Shown piece by piece: positions 24,073 through 32,673 of a stretch of DNA of 32,673 nucleotides. The position numbers and the translations under genes were made by a program. Source of the stretch: Lobulomyces angularis (Eukaryota; Chytridiomycota; Chytridiomycetes; Lobulomycetales; Lobulomycetaceae); contig JADHYX010000242.1 in NCBI GenBank assembly GCA_027604685.1, forward strand, positions 1-32,673, in the 5' to 3' direction. The notes below the pieces were generated by a model that worked only from the letters and a program-made list of their open reading frames with translations, was not told the origin of the DNA and made no database searches. Positions within the stretch are counted from its first letter, which is position 1. Every line of letters begins with the position of its first letter.

Positions 24073-26205
24073 ATGTCTTTATCAAATTTAACAGGTTTAA
24101 AATTACAATTGCACAATAATTAAAAGAATTTTAAACTTAGTTCAACCAATTGAGCAAGTAATTGCTTTGTCTCCAGAATTAATTACAGATGAAAATGTAT
24201 TTCCAGTGTCTCAAGAAGTGCAAGAAAATACTAAAGGTTTCAACTTTAATTAAATTTTTGTAAATTAATTGAGGAATAACCAAAAAAAATAAACATTTAA
24301 ATTTTTTTAATTTTAGAAGAAATTGATGAAAGTATGCATAAAATTGCCTCTAATCCCAATGTTGAATTAGAATCAGAAAACATTGAAAATTCTTCAAAAA
24401 GAAACAGCATAAATACTCCTACACAACAAGATTTAATTCAGCGAAATCTGGAAAAACTATCAAGTAAAAACAGCCTCGAAAAGCTTAGCAGCGAAAAAGC
24501 GCTTGAAATGGCAATTGGCTTAAAAGATATGAAAGATCTTTCTCTATCTAATCAAAGTATTGGGAGTAAAATGAATTTAACAAAAGGATTATCCAGCAGA
24601 AGTGTAGAAATTGTTACAGTTGGTGATGGTGATGAGAGAAAGTCCGTAATGGAAGAATCGGAAAAAAGTGAAGATGAAACTAAGGAAAGTTTCGAAAACA
24701 GTGCAGTAGAAACAAAGACACAAGATAGTTGCACTGAATTCAATAATGTACAAGATCATGAGGATTGGCTGTCTGACTTGGATGTTGAAGGTGTTTTATA
24801 TAATTGATTAGACCCTAACAATAATTTAACAACACTTTCAAAATTTTTAGAGATTACTAAAAGAAAGAATGTTTTGGACCAGTATTTATTTTCCTGCAAA
24901 GTTTTAGGAATTGTCCCAGCATCTTATTTCCTAAAAAGGATTTCTTCAAGTAATATAGTAATGAAGTACCATGGTCTGGGACCAAAAGGGGCCCAGGCGA
25001 TAGCTGAAGTTTTGGAAGTAAAATATAATAAATATAAATTTATTTACTATTAATAGTATAATTCTACCATTAAACATTTGGACTTGACAGGAAATCACTG
25101 TTTTTCAGGTGGTTTTAATCTAGGTGAAAGTTTGAGAACTAACCAAACATTAATTACATTAAATCTGTCCAAAAACAATTTAAAAAATTATGGTGGAAAG
25201 GAATTTAGTGAAATGCTTATGGAAAATAATACCTTAAAAACTTTAATTTTGAAAGGTTATTATTTTATAACAACGAATAATTATTTAGCTGGTTATTTTT
25301 TAATTAATTAGAAAACAAATTAACTGATGATGAAGCAGTACATTTAGCACAAGGTTTAAAACATAATAACACATTGCTAGTCTTGGATTTAAGTGGAAAT
25401 GAAATTGGGGATATAGGCGCTGGAGAATTGGGGTAAAATATACTACTCTATTAAATGCGGTTAGATTAAGCTCAGTTTAATTTCACAATTTTAGGTTGGG
25501 GTTGTCTCAGAATGATGGTTTAAAAGAATTAAATTTGTCCTGGAATCATATTGTAAAATTTAATGAATATTAAATGTCATTTCATTTTTGTTTTATTAGC
25601 GTCCAAGGGGTACCACTGCTTTTTTCACCAATATAAAAGAAAATGTAACATTGACTCATTTAAATTTTGACGTACGAAACCTAAAACGAATTTTTTTGTC
25701 TTTAAATTTTTAATTTCTTATATGCACTTTAGAGCAACGGGATTGCTGATAATGGTGCTCAAATCGCCAATTTTTTGCAACGAAATGCTGGAGTTCAAAT
25801 TCTTAGCTTAAAGTATGAATAAAACACTAATTATTAATCTTCTCATAATTAAAATTTTTTTCTCATTAGCCGCACAAGATTGACGGATACAGGTTTGACT
25901 CAGATCGCCAAAGGAATTGAAGCCGCAGGTAAAAAAAGTTTAAATTAATATCCGTGCTAATTTCAACTAGCCTCATTAAAAGAGTTGTACTTATCAAATA
26001 ATTCTTTTACTGATCCAAGTTCTGTAGCATTTTTCAAATCACTGAATTTTTGCCAAAACTTGAAATTATTAGAAATTAAGGTAACAAGTGTTACTTAAAT
26101 GTTACTTTAGAATAACTTTTTTAGACTATTCGCTATTCCAAGGAAGGACGGCTTAAGTTAGACGAATTAAAAAATGCAAAGCCTGATCTTAATATCATGG
26201 AATAG
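24073..26205 (+). CDS. LRRC74: LRRC74-like leucine-rich repeat protein
   Basis: Twelve exons (24073-24094, 24141-24236, 24317-24790, 24851-25017, 25057-25255, 25312-25432, 25495-25552, 25600-25671, 25733-25812, 25870-25928, 25971-26080, 26125-26205) sum to 512 residues. The first exon encodes only MSLSNLT. Residues to about 195 are an acidic, Ser/Glu-rich, probably disordered tail, ending EDWLSDLDVE. Then comes the LRRC74 signature YLFSCKVLGIVPASYFLKRI and YHGLGPKGAQAIAEVLE. About eight ribonuclease-inhibitor-type repeats follow (for example LITLNLSKNNLKNYGGKEFS, LLVLDLSGNEIGDIGAGELG, LKELYLSNNSFTDPSSVAFF). The human EF-hand-like C-terminal tail is absent; this protein stops at PDLNIME. LRRC74 proteins are poorly studied but are expressed in ciliated and testis tissue. 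It is convergent with FAM184. Confidence 0.88.
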
Positions 26206-26460
26206 TGACGGAGGATAAAAATTGTATAACATTCTAATAATTTAACAATAACTTAATGTAACATCTTTTATACTTGAGCTACAAACAAAAAATTCAGAAT
26301 ATATTTTTTTTGAGTACATTCTAATTGCATCTAATAATTACCGCAGCTTAAACCAAAATATACACAATAATCAAGAAAACAACCGTTATAGGAAAAATTA
26401 ATGCGTATATATTAAATAATGATAAATATATTAAATAACTAAGAATAAATTAGAAAATAT
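26206..26460. other. Short convergent intergenic region LRRC74 / FAM184
   Basis: These 255 bp separate two stop codons. Only A/T-rich 3' flanking sequence is visible. Confidence 0.6.
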
Positions 26461-29400
26461 TTAAGCAATGTTTGGTGATGATATGCTGGTAGCGGATGTT
26501 GAAGAGTATAACGGTGGTAGTTTGTTATTCACCGAGTCACTTGATGGCGATTTTTTCTATACAATAATGAGTAAAAAGTTCAATCTCTAATCTTACCTTC
26601 GATAAAACAGGCATAACACCAACAAATGGAGATTTATTGAAAATTTTATTAAAGTTAGCTTCCCTATTGTTCAATTCCAATTTGTAAAATTGAACTTCCT
26701 CTTTTAATTCTTTTATCTTTGTTTTTTTTACTTTGAGCTCCTCTTCTAATTCACAAATTTTTTTGGCATCCACTTGCCTAGGTTCTCTGTTTTTATATTT
26801 TAAATCAGCTTCTTGGAGTCTTAATAAAAAAAAGGATTACTACAAATTTCTTATATTCTTACAGCTTCGTTTGATTTTGTATCTGCGCTTTCAAAAAATT
26901 TTGTGCCTTTTCAAAATCTTGAAGCATCTTCTGGGAATCCTCTAAGTGCGCATTATTTAATTCCTCGGCTTCCATTTGGCTCTTTTTGATAAAACTTTCT
27001 TCATGTTCTTTTAATATCTGCTTTGAACTCTGCCTGTAGCAATATTAGAAAGTAATTAGTCAAAAATATATACTTAAGCATTTCTAAACTTAATTCAACC
27101 CCTTTAATATCAATTTTTAAAGCATCATTAGTTACTATTTCACTTTCATACAGTTTTTGAAACTTATCATAGTTTTCCTAGTAGAGAAGTATAAAAACAA
27201 GGAAAAAATTTATCTCAAAAATTTACATTTGCCAATTCCAGGTCGGCAGTTAACTTTTCTACTAGTTCCTGCTGTTTAACAAATTCTTCATTATTTTTAG
27301 TTTTTATGTATTTTATATTTTCCATCCATTTAATTGTTAATTCACTTTCTCTTACTTCTAAACGTTTATTAAATTCTTCTTGTGCTTTTCTATCTTTATA
27401 GAGTTGTTCCACTCGAATTTGTTCAATTTCATTATTTTTTAAAACTTCGAATTCCTAATTGGTAATAAGAAGATTAATGGTGTTGAGTCAAAAAATGTAA
27501 CCTTTTTAGTTACTTCAATTTGATGTTCATGACCGATTTTAAGTTCACCAACTTCGCCTTCGTGTAAGACTTTAAGTTCTTCAACAAATTTTGCATGTTT
27601 TTTTTCCAAATTCGACAAACTTATTGCGGCGCTTACTTTCATTTGTGTTAGATTAGCATTGAACTCAGTTTCCATTTTCTTTTTTTGTTGAAGCTGAAAT
27701 GATTTTTCGCTTTCCTGTAGGAGTTTCATCTCTTTCAAATGATCCTATACGGTTATAATTAATAATTAATTAGTTTCATTTATCATATTTTTTAATACAA
27801 TTTGCATCTGGGAATTTTTTGCCATCAAAACTTTCATGCTATCTTCCGATGCTGCCAGCGATTTTTCTATTTCTTTCTTCTCATTAGCACTTAATTCCAT
27901 TTTGTTTAAATATTCTTGAGTTATAATTTCAATTTCCTTTATTTTTTCATCCGTCATTTTTGAAATGATAAGCTAGAAAATTTAAGCATTAATAAATTTC
28001 CTGATAATCAATATACCTGCTTTTCATTGTTTTGCGCAATGTGCATACTTTCTGTTACCTGCAAAATAACTTGCTCGTGTTTTATTCTCCACTCTTCCTG
28101 TGCAAGTAACATGTCCTGTCGAAACTTTGCATCCAATTCTGTTCTAATTTGTTCATCAATGCTAACCATTTTTTGATACAAATGTGAACGATCTAATTCC
28201 ATTTGCTCTGCTTCCGACCTTGCTTTCTAACAATATTGAAATAGGTTAACATTTATTTTCATTCTTACCTCAAGATTTATTTTTAAACGGGTGTTATCCG
28301 TATGGCATTCTTTTAAATTATTTGACAATGTATCCACCTGACCATTTAATTGAACAATTTCTTTGTCCATTTCCTTAACTTTTTCATGATACTTCTTTTT
28401 AATAGTGTCGAGTTCTTCCTTTAAATCTCCAAATTTTTGATCGTGCCTCTCTTTTAGTGAAATGATTGTGTTTTTTAATTCATCAATAATCTTTTGTTTG
28501 AGTTTGTGAGATAAAAATTTTATTAATTTTTTTTTTTTTTTTAATTTTCGACACCTTTAACTTTTCAGCTATTTCTTTTTCATATTTATTAATTAAGGTT
28601 TCCGTTGCTTCCTTTAATGTCAACTGGTTTTTACTTTCAAGTTCTGCTTTTAATGTGGCCAGTGAGGATGCTAATTTCTAAATTAATGGGTAAAGATATT
28701 AAAATTGTATTAAAAAAGTTAAAATTTACATTAGCACTAGATACTATTAAATCCTGCATCTGGACCTTTAAATCAATAATTTCTTTTTCTATAAAATGTT
28801 AAATTATTAAAAAAAATTTTTTAAGTATGAATATTACCATTGGAGGATTGGCAAAATTCTAACTCCTCTTTAGTTTTATTTAAATTTGTGATAATTTGAG
28901 TCTGCTCTGATATGGCTCTAAAGAAAGAATTTGAATTCATTTAGTTTTCTGTTTCAAAAGTAAAGTTACCCTTTAGCTTCAACAAGTTTTTCTTGTAAAT
29001 CTCTATAGTCTGCGTTTAATGAAATATGGTCAAAATTGAGCTGATTGTAATTTCCATCTAATTCTTCATATTCCATATTTTTTTTCATTAATTTTCCTTC
29101 AAGCTGTTCTGTAAGCATCTCTTTAATTTATAAAACAATTTAAAATGTTTTTTATATTATAGTCATATCCTATACCTGTTCTCATCAATTTTGCACTTTT
29201 GTCGTAAAAAGACTAAAATTATTTATGAATCAAATAATAGTTTTTTTGTATTATACCTTTTCTAACTCCACATATTTGTCCATTTGAGTAGATATGTTAG
29301 CTTTGAGAACATTGCATTCTGTAATTTTTTCTATTGTAGATAGTTTTTGGCTTTCAAGCAATTCTTGCTTCCTATTTTTATTCAAAGAGTCAAATTAACT

Positions 29401-30622
29401 CATGTCACATAATAATTATTTATATTTTACGAATTTAATTCTTCATTTAAAGCTTGATATTTTCCCTCGAGTAAACTTTGCTTTTTTCCTTCCTAGATTA
29501 TTCATAATATTTTTTTATAATTTAACTTTCTGTGAAATTAATAGAATATTGGTATTTACATGTTCAAGTGCTTCAATATATTTATTTTCAATTTCCTTGA
29601 CATTTTCAGAATGTCTTTTTTCTTGCTCGGCAGCCGCTAACTTTAGTCTTTTAGATTCAGCTTGAAAATATTTTGCATCTTCCTCTTGCTAAAACAAATA
29701 TAGTAAGTTGTAAGCATAAAAAAATTTTTTTTTTATTAATACTCTTTTCCTCATCAACGAAGAAGTATCTTTAAGTAGATCTTCTCTTGTAGAAATTTCT
29801 TTCGCATGCTCGACAGCATCAAACGCAATTTTTGTTTCAAGTTCCAATATTTTCTCCTCATAACTTTTTTTTAGTATTTGCATTTCTTGTGAAGCATTTG
29901 AACTCAAATTATCAATTATTTCTTGCTTTACTGACAGATCACGTTCAGAATAGGCTCTCGCAGTAGAAATAGTAGAATTTAGTTCATTTTTATTTTGTTC
30001 TAGATCCGAAATTTGTTCATTCTTTTTTTGCAAAAATCTTTCAAATAGAAAATAAATTTTTTAAATTAAAACTATTTTGACTTTTAATTTTAAAATTTTA
30101 TTAATGCTTTTACTTACTCTTCCAATTTTGAGATTTTAGCATGCAAATGGTCGTTGGCTACTTTGTCCTCTTTTGCAGACTTCTCGTATCCAGCGATTGA
30201 ATCTAAATATGACTACATTTTAATGATTAAATTAAAGATTATAATTATCTATATATTTACTTTAATAACATCTTCGTGCGCACGAAGTTCAATATCTTTT
30301 TGGGCTGCAATTTGATTTGCTTCTTCAATTTTTGAATTACCATCTGCATAAATCTAAAAAAAAAAAATTACCGAGAACGTTAAATCAAGAATTTTTAATT
30401 TGCTACATTGTTTATTTCGTCTTCATATGCGCTAATTAAACTTTTAATTTCGGTTGAATGATCCTCGTTTTTTGTATTCAAATAATAAACAACTTTCGTT
30501 AATTGAGCTATCTTTTTGCACATTTTGTAAGAGGTTTCTGAAGAAATCGATCCATCATATTTATTAACGCTTTTCAAACTTTGCGCTTTCTGTATCTCGC
30601 CACCAGCCGATTTCTTTGACAT
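26461..30622 (-). CDS. FAM184: FAM184-family long coiled-coil protein
   Basis: This is a long coiled-coil protein of roughly 1,000 residues (estimated) over more than 20 small exons, from ATG 30620-30622 (MSKKSAGGEIQKAQSLKSVN) to TAA 26461-26463. The family signature is near the N-terminus: YKMCKKIAQLTKVVYYLNTK followed by NEDHSTEIKSLISAYEDEI, closely matching the conserved start of animal FAM184A. The rest is Glu/Lys/Gln-rich heptad sequence typical of a coiled-coil rod (about 30400 down to 26700). The C-terminus is short and Ser/Pro-rich (KKSPSSDSVNNKLPPLYSST) and probably disordered. FAM184 proteins are little studied but occur mainly in ciliated lineages. The promoter carries a CGCG 18-mer identical to the one before AK9. 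I did not verify every exon junction. Confidence 0.88.
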
Positions 30623-30651
30623 TGTCAAAAATCGACTACAAAAAAAAATTG

Positions 30652-30669
30652 AATTTTTCGCGTTTAAAA
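30652..30669. promoter_or_regulatory. CGCG-core 18-mer upstream of FAM184
   Basis: AATTTTTCGCGTTTAAAA is identical to 6720-6737 upstream of AK9 and in the same orientation relative to the gene. Its CGCG core lies about 37 bp upstream of the FAM184 start codon, so it could be core promoter or 5' UTR. Confidence 0.5.
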
Positions 30670-31087
30670 TAGAAAATTAAAAAAATTTTTTTTTTTAATA
30701 AAATGAATATTACATTAATTTCTTTACACATTTTTACACAAATAGAACGCAAAAATCAAAACTTATTAGTTATATATAGTTTTCTTACATAAATCGGGAA
30801 ATTACAACCTTTGTAAAAGTTCCTTACTTTCTTGTTTTGTGTTAAAAAAGCTGCCCTTCACTAAAATTTTGTAAAAAGAACACAACACTGTTTTTTAGAT
30901 GGAATTTAAGCCTTTTAAAGTACAGAGCAAATATCAATTATATCGTATCATCTATGAAAATTTAACGTTTAAAATTTTTCAAATTTTCTTAAAAAAAAAT
31001 AAAACAAAAATAAAAAAAAAAGAAAACTGCCTATAATCGATTTTATTTGTTGTTGTGAATTTGAACAAATTAAAACACTAGCTGGCA

Positions 31088-31135
31088 TTTTATTTTTTTA
31101 TTCTATTTTATTTTTTTATTCTATTTTATTTTTTT
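31088..31135. repeat. 18-bp T-rich tandem repeat
   Basis: The unit TTTTATTTTTTTATTCTA occurs perfectly at 31088-31105 and 31106-31123, followed by a partial third copy that runs into poly-T. It lies 75-120 bp upstream of TAN1. It is probably simple-sequence slippage, possibly nucleosome-depleting. Confidence 0.85.
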
Positions 31136-31210
31136 TTATTTTTAAGTAAAAAATTTGAAATAATTTTCCCTTTTTTACTAAATCAATTAAAAATTATATA
31201 TATATTAATA

Positions 31211-32485
31211 ATGGGTAAGACCGTAAAGAACAAAGTAAGTGATGCTATTTCTGAAAGTAAAAAAAGTAAAGGCACTATTCCAAGTCACAGATATAAATTT
31301 AAATCACAATTTCTTAAAAAACATGCTTCTTTATTAAAAAAAAACGAACTTGATGAAGATGATTTACCGAATGGAATTCTGGTATCTGTTTCTACTAGTC
31401 AGGAAACTAGAGCTCTAGGTTTTTTATTTTAAAGTTTCTAAAATTTAATTTGACTCAAGGTCAAGTACTGCAGTTCTGTAATTACTTTCTAGATTTGTTA
31501 TTTCCTGATTCAAAAGCAAGTTGGGGCAATAGAAACAATGAAATTGAGATAGACATCAAAATTATTGAAGAAATTGAAAAAGAATCATTACAAAAAAAAC
31601 AAATTGATACAACTGTACATAACAATACAGAATTAAATAAGAATGAAAAAATTATGCCAGAAGAAGCAGGTTGTGTTGGTACACTGAAGAAAGATAAAAA
31701 AGTTCAAATGGTTGATACTGCCTGCGCTGGTGTATTATTTGTTAGATTTAGAGTTGAAGTCACTCCGGAAGAGTTTATAAAAAAAGTTCTTGGTATATTT
31801 CTTTTTATTTCCCTTGTTCTAATAACTATCTTAATGATTTTTTGTAAGATTATCTTAAAGAAGTAAGTGATTCTGAAGCAGAATCTGTTAAGAAAATGAT
31901 TAGCCATTGCTCCAGATTTTTGCCTATTCAGTATACTGTTCCAGCAGATCTGGAAGACATTAAGTTAGAGGTTTTGAAATATTTTATTTTATAAATTTTT
32001 TAAAGTAAAAGCTTTTTCCTTTCCATAGATAAAAAAATTGATTTTGGCTAATTTGGAAAAGTTAAGCAAGGAACCTAAAACTATTTGTGTGATAACAGAT
32101 ATAAGGTATAGTAGTTTCTTATCATTTTAAGTTATGCAATATCATTTTTTATGTATTTTTTTTTTTTTTTTTTTTAAGAAATAATCCCAGAGTCAAAAAG
32201 GAGGAAGTAAAAAATTCGGTAATGCAAATTTTGAATGACTTGGATACTGAAAAATCGTTTAAGGTGGATTTAACGGATCCCGATTTTGTTGGTATAAAAT
32301 TTTCAAAATGTATGTTTGAGTTAACTTTTTCCCTTTTTTTTATTACTTAAACAAAATTGTTAGTTTTAGTTTCTATATTTAAAAGTGTTGCTGGTTTAAG
32401 CTTCATTCCAAATTACTATCGATACTACAAAAAGTTTAATATACAAAGTTTTTTAAACACAAGAAGTACAAAGTTAATACAATAA
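31211..32485 (+). CDS. TAN1: TAN1/THUMPD1, tRNA N4-acetylcytidine cofactor
   Basis: TAN1 (THUMPD1 in animals) binds tRNA through its THUMP domain and delivers tRNA-Ser and tRNA-Leu to the Kre33/NAT10 acetyltransferase to form ac4C12. Six exons (31211-31418, 31460-31792, 31861-31970, 32029-32105, 32179-32309, 32364-32485) sum to 326 residues, near the human 353. The N-terminus is Lys-rich. LPNGILVSVSTSQETRALGQ matches the early conserved segment. After a Lys/Glu-rich linker, DTACAGVLFVRFRVE and CSRFLPIQYTVPADLEDIK lead into the THUMP fold: ICVITDIRNNPRVKKEEVKN, then KVDLTDPDFVGIKFSKF. The C-terminus YYRYYKKFNIQSF matches the family tail. It lies 188 bp from the window end. Confidence 0.94.
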
Positions 32486-32596
32486 TTAAAAAAATGAGTT
32501 ATGAACTTCTTGTTTAACTTAAAAATTTTTATCTTAATTTTAATTGTTGTTAAAAAATAATTCAATTACTTTTTGTGAAATTTTCTTTCAGTTCAC
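32486..32596. other. 3' flank of TAN1
   Basis: AT-rich sequence between the TAN1 stop and the terminal inverted repeat. No feature is seen. Confidence 0.6.
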
Positions 32597-32673
32597 ATAG
32601 TGCTTGGGCATTATCTTTTTCCAACATATTCAAAAAAATAATACAAACACCAATTAAAATAAAATAGCGAAAA
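32597..32673. repeat. Right copy of 77-bp perfect terminal inverted repeat
   Basis: Exact reverse complement of bases 1-77, ending at the last base of the window. It is non-coding and contains no part of TAN1. Confidence 0.97.

Larger units (their letters stand above)
30623..31210. promoter_or_regulatory. Divergent intergenic region FAM184 / TAN1
   Basis: The 588 bp hold promoters for the leftward FAM184 gene and the rightward TAN1 gene. It is extremely AT-rich. Visible elements are the CGCG 18-mer near FAM184, and a T-rich tandem repeat near TAN1 (both listed separately). No exon is apparent. Confidence 0.65.

Noticed and set aside
29402..29665. Plus-strand open frame of 87 codons within FAM184
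   Set aside because: It lies across FAM184 coiled-coil exons and introns; the Phe/Leu/Ser-rich translation is the antisense of Glu/Lys-rich coding sequence.
31088..31135. T-rich tandem repeat as a CRISPR or minisatellite of note
   Set aside because: Only 2 to 3 copies of an 18-bp T-rich unit without spacers; simple slippage explains it.

Overview
This window is AT-rich nuclear DNA from a eukaryote. It holds 12 protein-coding genes, all broken by very short GT-AG introns (32 nt up to about 100 nt, mostly 35-60 nt, 3' ends like TTTTAG). TAA, TAG and TGA all serve as stops, so the code is standard. Spliced models for RAD21, ADH5, TRAPPC13, PIF1, EIPR1, NIPA, LRRC74 and TAN1, summed exon by exon, each give one intact frame. 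Several genes (AK9, FAM184, LRRC74) belong to families found in organisms with cilia or flagella. Short introns, compact spacing and flagellar genes suggest a zoosporic fungus or close relative (chytrid, aphelid or rozellid grade). This is inference; another small-genome flagellated opisthokont is possible.

Layout from left to right: a non-coding end (1-632); an AK9-like multi-domain adenylate kinase (minus, 633-6658); an IQ-motif protein (minus, 7241-9822); an unrecognised Ser/Asn-rich protein (plus, 10296-11511); the cohesin kleisin RAD21 (plus, 11937-14225); class III alcohol dehydrogenase / S-(hydroxymethyl)glutathione dehydrogenase (minus, 14625-16358); TRAPPC13 (plus, 16474-18070); a PIF1-family helicase with a probable mitochondrial presequence (plus, 18445-20523); EIPR1, a WD40 protein of endosomal trafficking (plus, 20643-22201); a NIPA-type magnesium transporter (plus, 22458-23895); an LRRC74-like leucine-rich-repeat protein (plus, 24073-26205); a FAM184 coiled-coil protein (minus, 26461-30622); and TAN1/THUMPD1, the tRNA acetylation cofactor (plus, 31211-32485).

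The genes do not form one pathway. They are housekeeping genes (cohesion, formaldehyde detoxification, vesicle tethering, organelle DNA maintenance, tRNA modification) mixed with a ciliary set. Observations that ordinary gene calling would miss: the two window ends are a perfect 77-bp inverted repeat, most likely a k-mer-length assembly-graph signature; every non-coding CGCG in the window lies within 75 bp upstream of one of the three recognisable cilia-family genes, and two of these sites share an identical 18-mer; AK9 reads through only with an 11-nt microexon; an intergenic block of about 40% GC at 18124-18355 may be an unannotated ncRNA or small gene; and the 115-bp divergent ADH5/TRAPPC13 promoter holds a 24-bp near-palindrome. 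I saw no mobile element, tRNA, rRNA or CRISPR.
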